A stretch of DNA of 40,970 nt from Candidatus Dojkabacteria bacterium (GTDB lineage Bacteria > Patescibacteriota > Dojkabacteria > SC72 > JAFGCJ01), in assembly GCA_016932785.1 (NCBI GenBank), contig JAFGCJ010000003.1:1-40970 (forward strand), written 5' to 3'. Shown one piece after another: positions 31,403 to 40,970 of the stretch. Below the pieces are notes generated by a model. The model did not search any database. It saw only the letters and a list, made by a program, of their open reading frames with translations, and was not told where the DNA came from. Position 1 is the stretch's first letter, and every line of letters begins with the position of its first letter. A program made the translations under genes and the position numbers.

Positions 31403-33946
31403 TTACCCCATGGGCAACGACGGTGGTGCCGGTAATTTCTTTTCAACCCCCTCAGCAGCCTTTGCCGCCAACTGAGCTCTTTCAGTAATTTCAGACTCAA
31501 CCACCTCTCGGTCCCTACCGTATTTCAACCTCGAGATCTTCTTTACTAGCTCAGTAACCTTCTCGAACTTCGGATACCTGTCACTCTCATATCTAGTGTC
31601 CATCGAAAACGGCGGGGGGTATTTTCCATCAACCAACAGCTTAATACAGGCATGTATGTTTGGCTGATTAATAAGGTCATTAGCAGTAAAAACAGGTTCG
31701 TACTGTGTCTCAAGATACTTACCGTCATCAGGTCCTACACGCATTGTCACAAGAGTACCTACATTGCCGAAAACGGCATCTTTAACCTGATCAGACATCT
31801 GACCGATGTACTGATTTCCTACGTTTAAACTAAGTCTATACTTTCGAGCCTCAGAAAGAATCTGAGCAAAGTCAGGTGTAGCAAAGTTCTGAAACTCGTC
31901 CACATAGAGAAAGAAATCCTTTCTATCTTCCTCTGGTACATTCTCACGGCTCAGAGCAGCAGAGAGAATCTTTGGAACGAGCAAGAGGCCAAGAAACTGC
32001 GCATTTTCCTCACCTATTAAACCTTTAGACAGGTTCACAATAAGAATTTTCTCATCATCCATAACCTTACGAACATCAAACGAGGATTCACTCTGACCAA
32101 TTATATTCCTCATTGCTATATTAGTCACAAAGCGATCAAACTTAGAAACTATATAGCCAAGAATTTCAGATTTATGGAAATCACTAGTCTTAGCAATCTG
32201 GTCAGTCCAGTATCTCCTAACCATGTCATCTTTCAAAATCGGAAGCCACTCCTCCTTCACCCATTTATCATCAGTGAGAATCCTTACTACCTCAATCAAG
32301 GTACTGCCTTTCTTAGACATTGCTGTAAGCATAGCGTTTCTGACCGCCTGTTCAAAACGGGGACCGGTTATACCTTGTCCCTGCGGATCAAACATCTTGG
32401 TCAATAACCCAAGAAAACCATTCACCACCCGATGCTTATCCTGTTCATCATAATAGTCCATTATGTTAAAACCAAGAGGTCTGTCGTAATCAGATGGGTT
32501 GAAATAGATTACATCCTCAGCCCGTTCATGCGGGATTCTTTGAATTACATATTCAGCCAACGATCCATGCGGATCAATTATGGCAACACCGTTTCCTGCA
32601 TAGATATCCTGCAAAGCCATGCTCTGTAAAAGCCATGATTTACCAGAACCTGTTTGACCAACTACATAAATATGTCGCATTCTATCTTCATCTTTGATAT
32701 AGACATCCTTTGATTGGCCACGGAATTTAGCTGTACCAAGCCATGTACCTGAAGTCGGTACCATCGCTGCTGCAGGGGCCTCACGAGATAATAGCCAGTT
32801 AATATGAGGGGTTTGAACCTCCTTATTCGGAAAATGGTAAAAGGTTGCAAGTTCCTCCACGTTCAAAACAAGCTCTGGTTTCATAGCAGGCTGGCGATAC
32901 ATAAAATTCTTCATAAATTCGCGTTCCGCAAGAGGGCTAATCTTTTTCCTCTTAAGCTCATTCATACCAGGACTAGAGAACTGATCATATGCACCGACAA
33001 TATTATCCAGATGCATTTTTGCCGTTGCATCATCCTTCGCCACAGTGACAACACGTAATGCACAGGAAAATCCTGCTTTAGAGCATTTCTTCGAAATAGC
33101 CTGAGTCTGTTCCTGGCTTACATTTATACGTTTTTTCTCCGGATCGGCGTTATTCTCCTCAACCTTATTCACGAATTTTTGGCCTGCTTTCTGCCATTTC
33201 CCAGCCGAAGGACTTATAACCAGCTGAATAACAGCACCTTCTCCGCTCTCAATCTTACTTAGAGCACTGGTCACATGTGCCATGGTGTCACCCTCAAAGT
33301 CCTGATAGGTCTTAAACGGATTGTAAGGCTCATCGCTCATTATCAAGCTGGCAAAAGCCACCCTACCGTCCTCCCGAAATATATTGTGCTCAGGTGCCTC
33401 GGTAAATTCTGCGTCCTGATAAGAGCCGAGCACTTGTTTTTCTACCCAGCTTGCAAGTTTTCTCGGACAATATATATAGAAATTAATACTTTCAGGCAGA
33501 CCCACAATCTCAAAACTGACTGAGTTATGAACAGTTATGTACTTACCAAGAAAGCCCTTTCCTCCCCCACCAATTCCCGAAAGGTTTGCAAAAAGCTGCT
33601 CTGCAACACCAACCTCAATCTCATTTTCCTTAGGTACTCGAATCTCATAGAGGTTCCAGTCTTTTGATTTTTCCTCTCTATCCTTGTATTTCAGGTATCT
33701 AACTGTTAGATATACTATTACTGCAATAACAGCCACAACAATAAGTCCCAAGAAAATTCCCAGCCAATCTATCTGAGAAAAGAACGCAGACCCACTACCC
33801 GACTCAGATTGAGTGTCAGGAGTCACAACCTCCTGCTCCGTATCAGACTCCGAAGGCTCAACCATCTGAGAAACAATTGTATAATTTCCCTCATCTATAA
33901 TAGAAATTGAGGTTTGATCAGCCATTGAGCAGTTGTGGTATACCAA
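31403..33946 (-). CDS. VirD4/TraG/HerA-type ATPase with N-terminal TM
   Basis: VVGQTGSGKSWLLQSMALQD (Walker A), AIIDPHGSLAEYVI, KDFFLYVDEFQNFATPDFAQILSEARKYRLSL (Walker B). Confidence 0.85.
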   Translation of the reverse strand: MVYHNCSMADQTSISIIDEGNYTIVSQMVEPSESDTEQEVVTPDTQSESGSGSAFFSQIDWLGIFLGLIVVAVIAVIVYLTVRYLKYKDREEKSKDWNLYEIRVPKENEIEVGVAEQLFANLSGIGGGGKGFLGKYITVHNSVSFEIVGLPESINFYIYCPRKLASWVEKQVLGSYQDAEFTEAPEHNIFREDGRVAFASLIMSDEPYNPFKTYQDFEGDTMAHVTSALSKIESGEGAVIQLVISPSAGKWQKAGQKFVNKVEENNADPEKKRINVSQEQTQAISKKCSKAGFSCALRVVTVAKDDATAKMHLDNIVGAYDQFSSPGMNELKRKKISPLAEREFMKNFMYRQPAMKPELVLNVEELATFYHFPNKEVQTPHINWLLSREAPAAAMVPTSGTWLGTAKFRGQSKDVYIKDEDRMRHIYVVGQTGSGKSWLLQSMALQDIYAGNGVAIIDPHGSLAEYVIQRIPHERAEDVIYFNPSDYDRPLGFNIMDYYDEQDKHRVVNGFLGLLTKMFDPQGQGITGPRFEQAVRNAMLTAMSKKGSTLIEVVRILTDDKWVKEEWLPILKDDMVRRYWTDQIAKTSDFHKSEILGYIVSKFDRFVTNIAMRNIIGQSESSFDVRKVMDDEKILIVNLSKGLIGEENAQFLGLLLVPKILSAALSRENVPEEDRKDFFLYVDEFQNFATPDFAQILSEARKYRLSLNVGNQYIGQMSDQVKDAVFGNVGTLVTMRVGPDDGKYLETQYEPVFTANDLINQPNIHACIKLLVDGKYPPPFSMDTRYESDRYPKFEKVTELVKKISRLKYGRDREVVESEITERAQLAAKAAEGVEKKLPAPPSLPMG

Positions 33947-34049
33947 AAATAATATGCTACGATTCTACCACAGAATGCTGTTGTTGCTAATTGAAAAGTG
34001 AAAATCACATCTAAAAAAGTAGACACCAGAAACATAAAGACGGGCAAAA

Positions 34050-34682
34050 CTAGGATGTAAAAAGGCCTTTAAACGTACCCCACATTTCCCACAAGCGCTG
34101 GAGAAGTGCTGCCTGCCATGTTTTTGCAGCCTTTACGTCACCCTTCTCGGCAATGGAAAATGCATTCTCAGCGACTTGCTGCGACGGGGCATACCCAGTA
34201 ACACCAAGAGATGCTCTTGTTGCAACCCCCTGAGTATAGTCCGCCGTTGCGCTTGTTGTGGTCTGCTCTTTTCCCTCAGCGGTCTGTGCTGCTCTTTCAG
34301 GACGGGATTCCGGCCCTTCCACAGCAGCTTCAGGAGCCTTCTCAACTGTACCGAATTCCTCTTTAATCTTGGCCATTCTTTCCTTAGCACTGAGAACTCC
34401 GACATCGACGGATCCTTCTATCTTGGCACCGGATTTCTCAACGGCCGCTGGAGACACATCCGAAACAGGAGACACCTCAGTAGCTGCAACCTCTCCGGTC
34501 TCTTTACGTATAAGCTGTTTAACAGCAATTGGAACATCCTTATTATTCAAAAGATATTCATCAATCTTGGCGGGAGGAACTCCCTCCTCAAGTGCGCGCT
34601 TCCTGAATTCGACAATCTGCGTCTCAGGAGAACCTTCGGGTACTTCAAGTTCAATTTTCGAATAATTCTGGTCTAACGGCAT
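34050..34682 (-). CDS. Hypothetical protein
   Basis: 210 aa, same strand, just upstream of the VirD4-like gene. Confidence 0.6.
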   Translation of the reverse strand: MPLDQNYSKIELEVPEGSPETQIVEFRKRALEEGVPPAKIDEYLLNNKDVPIAVKQLIRKETGEVAATEVSPVSDVSPAAVEKSGAKIEGSVDVGVLSAKERMAKIKEEFGTVEKAPEAAVEGPESRPERAAQTAEGKEQTTTSATADYTQGVATRASLGVTGYAPSQQVAENAFSIAEKGDVKAAKTWQAALLQRLWEMWGTFKGLFTS

Positions 34683-34718
34683 TTATTAGTTACTTTTATC
34701 ATATTTATCCACAGAGGA

Positions 34719-35231
34719 TTATACCATATACTTTCTTTTTATTTCATGCATTTCCTTGTTTAACATACGCTCTTTTTCCTTTTGCTTTTTCTCGTACTTT
34801 TTCTTACCTCTACACAAACCTATTTCCACCTTTATTTTACCTCGCACAGCATAGAGTCTAATCGGAATCAGGGTCATACCCTTTTCCCGTGATTTTCCTC
34901 CCAATTGGGTAATCTCTTTCTTATTGAGTAAAAGTTTTCTCTTTCTGATCGGATCGTAGTTCATATCTCCCGAGTAAATCCATTGACCAATATGACAGTT
35001 CCAAAGCCATACCTCTCCCTTTTCAACCTGAATAAAACTCTCAGCCAGACTCACATTCCCGGACTTTATAGACTTGACCTCAGCCCCTGTGAGAACAATT
35101 CCCGCCTCATACCTATCAATAACCTCATAATTATAGAAGGCTTTCCTATTTCTCGCGAAGATTTTCACACCTCGGGAAGGTTTCGATGAGGACTTTGCTG
35201 CCGTTTTTTTAGAATATTTTTTTCTAGTCAT
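34719..35231 (-). CDS. smpB: SsrA-binding protein SmpB
   Basis: KIFARNRKAFYNYEVIDRYEAGIVLTGAEVKSIKSGNVSLAESFIQVEKGEVWLWNCHI, RKRKLLLNKKEI. Confidence 0.96.
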   Translation of the reverse strand: MTRKKYSKKTAAKSSSKPSRGVKIFARNRKAFYNYEVIDRYEAGIVLTGAEVKSIKSGNVSLAESFIQVEKGEVWLWNCHIGQWIYSGDMNYDPIRKRKLLLNKKEITQLGGKSREKGMTLIPIRLYAVRGKIKVEIGLCRGKKKYEKKQKEKERMLNKEMHEIKRKYMV

Positions 35232-37437
35232 AATCCAATGATATCTTCAAAACCCTTGACCCATCAAGAACGTAAAGATATTTTCCATCAGTATCCGCAG
35301 TAATCTCCTTAACATTCTTGAAGATATCACCCCGGTTTCCTCTGTACACAAATTGTGTAAGCATAATCCCTACGCCCGGATGTTTCTCAGGAGTCCCTTT
35401 CTCAATTGCCACCACTCTACGATTATCTTTGTCAAAAACATATAACGGCTTATCACCGTAAAGATTGGTGAAACCACAGCAGACCTCACCCAGTGGCTTA
35501 TCAAAACCCGAAAGGCTAAAACTATCTGGTCTGCCGGTAAAGAACTTGTAAAGCTTCTGCTCATCATTGGTAAGTATGTATATGTTTCCATCAATTAAGA
35601 GATCCACAAGGTCACTATCCGATGACAATTGGAAATATTCCATGGGATAACTAAACCCTTCGCCAGCAGGAAGAGACTTCATAAGCTTGTTGCCGTCACT
35701 TGTAAGAATATAGAGATTTCCACCAAAAGACGACATCTCCACTACATTACCTATTGATCTGATTGACAACTCAGGCATCTGTGCAAATTCACGCCCACTT
35801 ACCGATTCTTTATCAAGCGAAACAACACCTAATTTTTTATCGTAAACAAAAATATACTCCTCTGTTACCACCACAATCTCGGGCTCTTTAAGGATTTCCT
35901 TACTATTTGCCACTTCTTCAACAGCCCCTCCGTCTAGCTTATAGCGATACAAAGTGTGCTGTGCCTTATCGACAAGATAAATTTCCTGGCCGTACTTAGC
36001 AATATCTACAATCTCCGAAGATTCTCCTACTTTTAAGTAGGTATCAAGTACTATTTCAAAATTTCCATTCTGCTCTGACACAACAGTTACACGGTGTACC
36101 CTGTCACTTAAGCTCTGGGCACCAATTTCTACAGAGCTCAACCTATCCTTTTGCTCATCACTGAGACTCATCTCTTGAAGCTCAGATATAGAAGCACGAA
36201 TTCCATCAATAGAAGCGTTTGCTTCATCGTCATTTTTGTTGGTCTCCCACGCAGCCTGAGCCTGACTCAAGTCCTCCTCTAACAATATTATCTCAGAGTT
36301 TATTGCAGTCTCATAAACATTCTTCCTGTACACACTGTACCCGATTATTCCCAACATAACAGCAAGAATCACTCCACCAATAATAATCATATTTTTCTTG
36401 CTCATTCCTGAGCCTATACCTTTGACACCAGCCTTGGTTATAAATATCTTTCTATCCCTGCCGCCACCGACCTTAAATGAAGAAACCGTAGACCCTAGTT
36501 TACGTTTGATTACTGACATATTAAGATTCTCTGCCGTCCATTCCTTAACCTTCTGAAAGCTCAATCCAGAAAGCTTCGATTTTAATTTTGTCCATAATTC
36601 TGAAAGTTTCAATTTGCTGGCCACACCAGAGAGTGTTCCTGAAACGCCGCCCAAAATTCCGGGCTCCATACTTTTCTCTTTTCTCACGCCACCCTCCAAT
36701 ACCGCCGACTCGTTGATGTTATCAAGCTTTTCCCCCTTCTCTATAGCATCAGCTCCCTCTTTAACCGATACCCCAATCAACCACATGTATTGATTTCCAG
36801 CCATATTGTCAGCAAAAAGCTCAACTTCACTTGTAAGCCTTGACCAATCTGAAAGCACCTCCCTCATAGACTCATCGTCAAAAACCTTAAAGAAAGAATC
36901 CACCAACTGAGGTGAGGAAAGAATAAACGTGTCATTCTCCTTGAGTTCAAATGACCCAACAGAAACATCAGAGGAATAACCTATTCCATCATAGGCCGGA
37001 AGCATATCATTGATGCTGTGTGCCTCTTCATTACGAACCAGCCACACCTCAGGAGATCCAATTATTGAAAAATGTGCTTTCCCGTCAATCACTCCAAAAC
37101 CGCAAAGATGTAGATCCACTCCCTGTTCCGAGACGATTTCATCATTTTCTATTAGCACCACAAGTCTTTTCTTCGCAGCCTTTACAGCGGCCTTAAGGGC
37201 TAAGACTGCTGTTCCCTGAAATTCATAATACTCTTCACGAAAACTATCCCAGATAAACTTGGCCGCCCTCTCTCCATCTAGATCTCCAGGACCGGATAAT
37301 GATACAAAAAGCCCTATACAACCCTTTTCCTCAAGTAAATCCTCTTCATGAGGCTCATACCAATAAGATAGGGTTATATTAGCTCCTCCAACACCCTTCG
37401 GGAAATACGTTTTGAACGATAATGGCAGTTTATCCAT
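35224..37437 (-). CDS. Transmembrane protein with PP2C-like N-terminal region and beta-propeller-like C-terminal region
   Basis: GFGVIDGKAHFSIIGSPEVWLVRNEEAHSIND resembles a degenerate PP2C domain; central TM (NMIIIGGVILAVMLGIIGYSVY); repeated YLVDK/YILTSDGNKL-type strands after it. Confidence 0.55.
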   Translation of the reverse strand: MDKLPLSFKTYFPKGVGGANITLSYWYEPHEEDLLEEKGCIGLFVSLSGPGDLDGERAAKFIWDSFREEYYEFQGTAVLALKAAVKAAKKRLVVLIENDEIVSEQGVDLHLCGFGVIDGKAHFSIIGSPEVWLVRNEEAHSINDMLPAYDGIGYSSDVSVGSFELKENDTFILSSPQLVDSFFKVFDDESMREVLSDWSRLTSEVELFADNMAGNQYMWLIGVSVKEGADAIEKGEKLDNINESAVLEGGVRKEKSMEPGILGGVSGTLSGVASKLKLSELWTKLKSKLSGLSFQKVKEWTAENLNMSVIKRKLGSTVSSFKVGGGRDRKIFITKAGVKGIGSGMSKKNMIIIGGVILAVMLGIIGYSVYRKNVYETAINSEIILLEEDLSQAQAAWETNKNDDEANASIDGIRASISELQEMSLSDEQKDRLSSVEIGAQSLSDRVHRVTVVSEQNGNFEIVLDTYLKVGESSEIVDIAKYGQEIYLVDKAQHTLYRYKLDGGAVEEVANSKEILKEPEIVVVTEEYIFVYDKKLGVVSLDKESVSGREFAQMPELSIRSIGNVVEMSSFGGNLYILTSDGNKLMKSLPAGEGFSYPMEYFQLSSDSDLVDLLIDGNIYILTNDEQKLYKFFTGRPDSFSLSGFDKPLGEVCCGFTNLYGDKPLYVFDKDNRRVVAIEKGTPEKHPGVGIMLTQFVYRGNRGDIFKNVKEITADTDGKYLYVLDGSRVLKISLDYD

Positions 37438-37443
37438 AATACA

Positions 37444-37671
37444 CTAAAACAATACCAGAATACTGACAATAATGCTACCAACCACAACAACAAGAGCATG
37501 TATCTGAGCAAGAAGATTTATAAACCAACTCTTATCTGTTTTCAAGGTCTGCGCTAAAATCCTCACCCTCAAAAGAAGAAAAAAGGAAAAAATACAGTAA
37601 CCAAACAACATAACCAGAATAACAAGCCTTAATGTATTGCGAACTGTTAACATATCAAAAAACTCTGTCAT
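37444..37671 (-). CDS. Small membrane protein
   Basis: 75 aa, two hydrophobic segments; overlaps the upstream gene by 4 nt. Confidence 0.6.
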   Translation of the reverse strand: MTEFFDMLTVRNTLRLVILVMLFGYCIFSFFLLLRVRILAQTLKTDKSWFINLLAQIHALVVVVGSIIVSILVLF

Positions 37672-38297
37672 GATGGTGTTTGTTTCAACTCAAGTAGATC
37701 CAAAATAGTGTCTTGAACATCTCTAGGTCTGGGAACATTATCAAACTCAAATTCCCTTTTTTCTCCGGCAGTCTGAACAAAAACTGTTCCAAAATCAAAG
37801 AACGCAGCCCAAATACCCGCAGTAGTATGCGAAACATCCTCTATTTTCTCAAGTTGACACTCAGAAACATTATGTGAAAACAGCTTCGAGAAATCTATAT
37901 CAACAATTCTCTCCGTAGTTACGATATTAACCGTGAAAAACCACATAAAAAGGTTAAGAAAACCAAAGCTTATAACCATCAACGTCCACATCAGAGCCAC
38001 CCCAATACCAAAAATAACATCTTTTCCAGTAATCTCGATCCCACTTGCCGACACCAATAACACAATAACCATTGGTAAAAGAATGCCCCCCATAACAATA
38101 ATAAGCTTCTCTAGAAGTACCGCCGGATGCTGTCTAACAAGAAGAATAATATTCTCACCTCTATCCTGACCTTCGAATTTGACCCTATCTGGGAAAGCTG
38201 CAAATGCCGCCAATGTACCAGCCTGTTTGGCATCAGAGATCTTTGCTATAAAACTACCAGGTTTTCTTCTTGTCGATGACTCAGATGAAGTAGGCAT
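37668..38297 (-). CDS. PH-domain-like membrane protein
   Basis: Two TM segments, then IVTTERIVDIDFSKLFSHNVSECQLEKIEDVSHTTAGIWAAFFDFGTVFVQTAGEKREFEFDNVPRP. Confidence 0.65.
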   Translation of the reverse strand: MPTSSESSTRRKPGSFIAKISDAKQAGTLAAFAAFPDRVKFEGQDRGENIILLVRQHPAVLLEKLIIVMGGILLPMVIVLLVSASGIEITGKDVIFGIGVALMWTLMVISFGFLNLFMWFFTVNIVTTERIVDIDFSKLFSHNVSECQLEKIEDVSHTTAGIWAAFFDFGTVFVQTAGEKREFEFDNVPRPRDVQDTILDLLELKQTPS

Positions 38298-38377
38298 ATA
38301 GTAATATTATACCTCAAAAATGTTGATTTCACAACGAGTTGTGCTATTCATACAACGGTACACAACACCTGACCGAT

Positions 38378-40492
38378 TTACCTTTTAACAATCTTCCACG
38401 TCTGTCCTGATTCCCCGGACGTAACTTTATTCCCATCAGCATAAATATCAAACGACTTATTGGAGGAAACAATCGTTGTAGGACCACCAACTTTTGTTAA
38501 ACCTACACGAAAGATTGATGGTGGCGAAAAGCTTTTTAATGTCGTGCCGCGATAATAGTGAGCAAGTATTGCTGAATAACTCTGTCCTGCATTTGCCCTA
38601 CCCTGAGCACCATATTGACACATTCCAACCCTGTGGGGATAGCCTCTGGTATAAAAGTTCCAAAGACCACTTTCTTTTTTCACAGTCCAAAAGTTCGAGT
38701 AGAAAATATGAGCAGTTCCCGGAGCACGAACATTAAAAACAAGCCAAAATGACGCCCCATCGACATCATAGGTACCATTAGACCCCGTAACTCTTACCTT
38801 TTCTGTCTTTCTAGAATTGGAGTTTATCGAAGTACTTCCACCATTATAAATACTTTGAACGTTTTGAAGCATCCCTACCTTATCTGTTATTGTATTCCCA
38901 GAACCAAGTTTGCTTACAATCTGAGACGGGCTTAAACCGCCAAGATCCTGCCTTCTTACCTCACTCTGTCTGGTGCTTGAATTCGGATCTGCAGAAAGAT
39001 AAATCGCAGCATTAAGAAGATCTATAACAGAATCGTCGTTGATGTTTTCAGCAGATGTACACGAACTGGACGAGCCGCCGCACCATCTCTTATATGACCA
39101 CGGAGATGCTGAATCATAACTTTTCCACCCTCCAGAGTTGTACCAATCGCTCTCGGCCTGTGCGTATGATCTGCTCCCCCCCCACACCTCCTGACTCGAC
39201 AAGGTGTGTCCACCACAAGTAGAGTGGTAGTATGCAGCAATTATAGAAGAGCCGGAATACAACACCTTCGATTCCGTTGCTCCTACTGCGGAAACCCAAC
39301 GATCTCCTCCACTGGCAATTTCTTTACTATAGCCAACGTAGTTCTGATCATAGACATCATCTCTGAGGTTGTAGCCATAGCTGGACCTCTTATTCCAATT
39401 TGCTGCGGCATAGGTCCTACCAGCTACCGATTGAGCCTTGAGAGTCTCCATATGCCAACTCGAAGGGACCTCTCCCAACCCTCTAAGATAAAGCTCAAAA
39501 TCAATTTCATTAATTACATAAACATTTGTATCTGCTCTCATCTCGAGAATTCCACGGTATTTGCCAATTCCTCCATCAATACTGAAATATCCGCCGGAGG
39601 CGGGAACGATTCTAACTGGCCCACTTACATTAGATGCAATTTTGGTACTGCCTCTGTATACATCATATTTACCGGGATCACCCATCGGCTGCTGCGGAGA
39701 AGTACCGCCTCCCGTTTCACCTCCACCCCCATCAGGAACCTCATATCCCCCACCTTTATCCTTCATAGCTTCCTGGGCTTCAGTACTAAGCTGATCTATA
39801 TCGCTGACTATCGATGCTATCTCATTCACAAGCTGCCCCTGTTTAGATGCTTCAGCTGCAGCCATCTGCTCATAAAGGCGTTTCTGGTTCTCAAGGGCAA
39901 TCTGATCTTCCTCAAGTTTTTCCCGTTTCCTCTCAAGTTCTAAACGAGATTCAGATAAATCATTGTAACTTGCAGCAACCTCTGACAGTTCCTCCTGATA
40001 ATCACGAAGTTCTGAAACAAGCCCCCCCGCCCCAAATTTAATAAATCCTATTCTAGCTGCAAGCTCAGAGATATTCTCTGCAGAAAGTATTATTTCAACA
40101 ACATTTATCCGGGATATCTTATAAAGAGACTTTGAAACCTTGGCCACCTTTTCTTCGCTTTCTTTTTTCTTTTCTTCCTTCTTCTTGAGATCTGCCTCTA
40201 TTTCCTTCAATTCTTCTTCGCTTGATGAAATATCTTCCTCAATTCCCTTAAGATCTTTGCTCAATGCCGAAATTCTTTCTGATATACTAAGCCCTTCTTT
40301 TTGATAGGAGTATTCCAGTTGCTCACTTTCTTCAAGCTCCGATTCCTTGTCAGATTTTTCATTCTCCTTTTGCTTTATTTCTTCATCATAATCAGTCTCA
40401 GCAAAAACGTACCCCATATGTGGGGAAGAAACTACCACAACCAAAGATACCAGGAAAAACAAAAGCAGTTTTGTAGGATATTTGATCCTCAT
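38378..40492 (-). CDS. Exported coiled-coil protein with SpoIID/LytB domain
   Basis: Signal-like N-terminus, coiled coil, YLRGLGEVPSSWHMETLKAQSVAGRTYAA and YHSTCGGHTLSSQEVWGG, HRVGMCQYGAQGRANAGQSY. Confidence 0.88.
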   Translation of the reverse strand: MRIKYPTKLLLFFLVSLVVVVSSPHMGYVFAETDYDEEIKQKENEKSDKESELEESEQLEYSYQKEGLSISERISALSKDLKGIEEDISSSEEELKEIEADLKKKEEKKKESEEKVAKVSKSLYKISRINVVEIILSAENISELAARIGFIKFGAGGLVSELRDYQEELSEVAASYNDLSESRLELERKREKLEEDQIALENQKRLYEQMAAAEASKQGQLVNEIASIVSDIDQLSTEAQEAMKDKGGGYEVPDGGGGETGGGTSPQQPMGDPGKYDVYRGSTKIASNVSGPVRIVPASGGYFSIDGGIGKYRGILEMRADTNVYVINEIDFELYLRGLGEVPSSWHMETLKAQSVAGRTYAAANWNKRSSYGYNLRDDVYDQNYVGYSKEIASGGDRWVSAVGATESKVLYSGSSIIAAYYHSTCGGHTLSSQEVWGGSRSYAQAESDWYNSGGWKSYDSASPWSYKRWCGGSSSSCTSAENINDDSVIDLLNAAIYLSADPNSSTRQSEVRRQDLGGLSPSQIVSKLGSGNTITDKVGMLQNVQSIYNGGSTSINSNSRKTEKVRVTGSNGTYDVDGASFWLVFNVRAPGTAHIFYSNFWTVKKESGLWNFYTRGYPHRVGMCQYGAQGRANAGQSYSAILAHYYRGTTLKSFSPPSIFRVGLTKVGGPTTIVSSNKSFDIYADGNKVTSGESGQTWKIVKR

Positions 40493-40564
40493 GTCCTAAT
40501 TATACGTATATGAAAAACCAAAAACAACACAGACCTGCAACCACCAAAAGGTCAAACGAAAAAA

Positions 40565-40876
40565 CTAGAAGCTAAATTCACCAAAGGGGCCGAAACCAGT
40601 CTCAAGTCCTAACACACGCTCCAGAAGCGCCATAATAGCCATAACCAGAGCTACAACAACAGTGCCAATGACCGCCCATAAAAGAGTTCCCTGTGCCTTT
40701 GCAAGCTTCTGAGGATCTCCTGACGACATAAGCCACATTGCTCCACCGTAGATGAACATGAAGAGCAGGATAACTCCAACAAAAGGCCACAGGCTATTTA
40801 CCACCCCAACAACCATGTCTGGGAGATCAGAAAGCTGTCGAGCAGCAGCATATGCAGGAGAAACTAACCTATACAC
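40565..40876 (-). CDS. Small VirB2/TrbC-like membrane protein
   Basis: 103 aa, VNSLWPFVGVILLFMFIYGGAMWLMSSGDPQKLAKAQGTLLWAVIGTVVVALVMAIMALL; typical two-TM layout. Confidence 0.55.
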   Translation of the reverse strand: MYRLVSPAYAAARQLSDLPDMVVGVVNSLWPFVGVILLFMFIYGGAMWLMSSGDPQKLAKAQGTLLWAVIGTVVVALVMAIMALLERVLGLETGFGPFGEFSF

Positions 40877-40970
40877 AAGAATAGTAACTTCCTAAATTAT
40901 CTCTAAAAACTATGCAAATAGCATCATTCTCATGCTCTCAATATCCTCTTGATTGACCCCAAGTCTTCCG

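Overview
The window looks like a chromosomal segment from a Patescibacteria/CPR-type bacterium; this lineage is inferred from gene content and was not tested. On the minus strand is an rRNA operon: a 16S, a spacer with tRNA-Ile(GAU), tRNA-Ala(UGC) and an odd 64-nt tRNA-like element, and a 23S that is cut by the window start. Next is a housekeeping block: GAF-wHTH regulator, ATP-dependent DNA ligase, polA, ftsH, two CAU tRNAs, ftsB/divIC-like, xer-like recombinase, tsaD, amidase and an MFS transporter. From about 22 to 31 kb is an accessory region that ends in tRNA-Ile(UAU). It carries a large serine recombinase, a DUF3800 module, a HEPN-like protein and several small ORFs of unknown function. 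From 31.4 kb to the end is a VirD4/HerA-like ATPase, smpB, membrane and PH-like proteins, a SpoIID-like protein and a VirB2/TrbC-like small membrane protein. The most interesting signals, all read directly from sequence, are: (1) a tRNA-like element without a recognisable anticodon arm but with a G3:U70 alanine-type acceptor, in the 16S-23S spacer; (2) an unassigned, strongly structured intergenic RNA candidate next to polA; (3) two 5' leaders in the accessory island that share an A-B-A'-B' crossed inverted-repeat design, one directly before the serine recombinase; (4) a probable tRNA-Ile(UAU) integration site with two upstream diverged partial att copies, where the recombinase reading frame runs through the att core, so its C-terminus should change on integration. 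No database or folding software was used.
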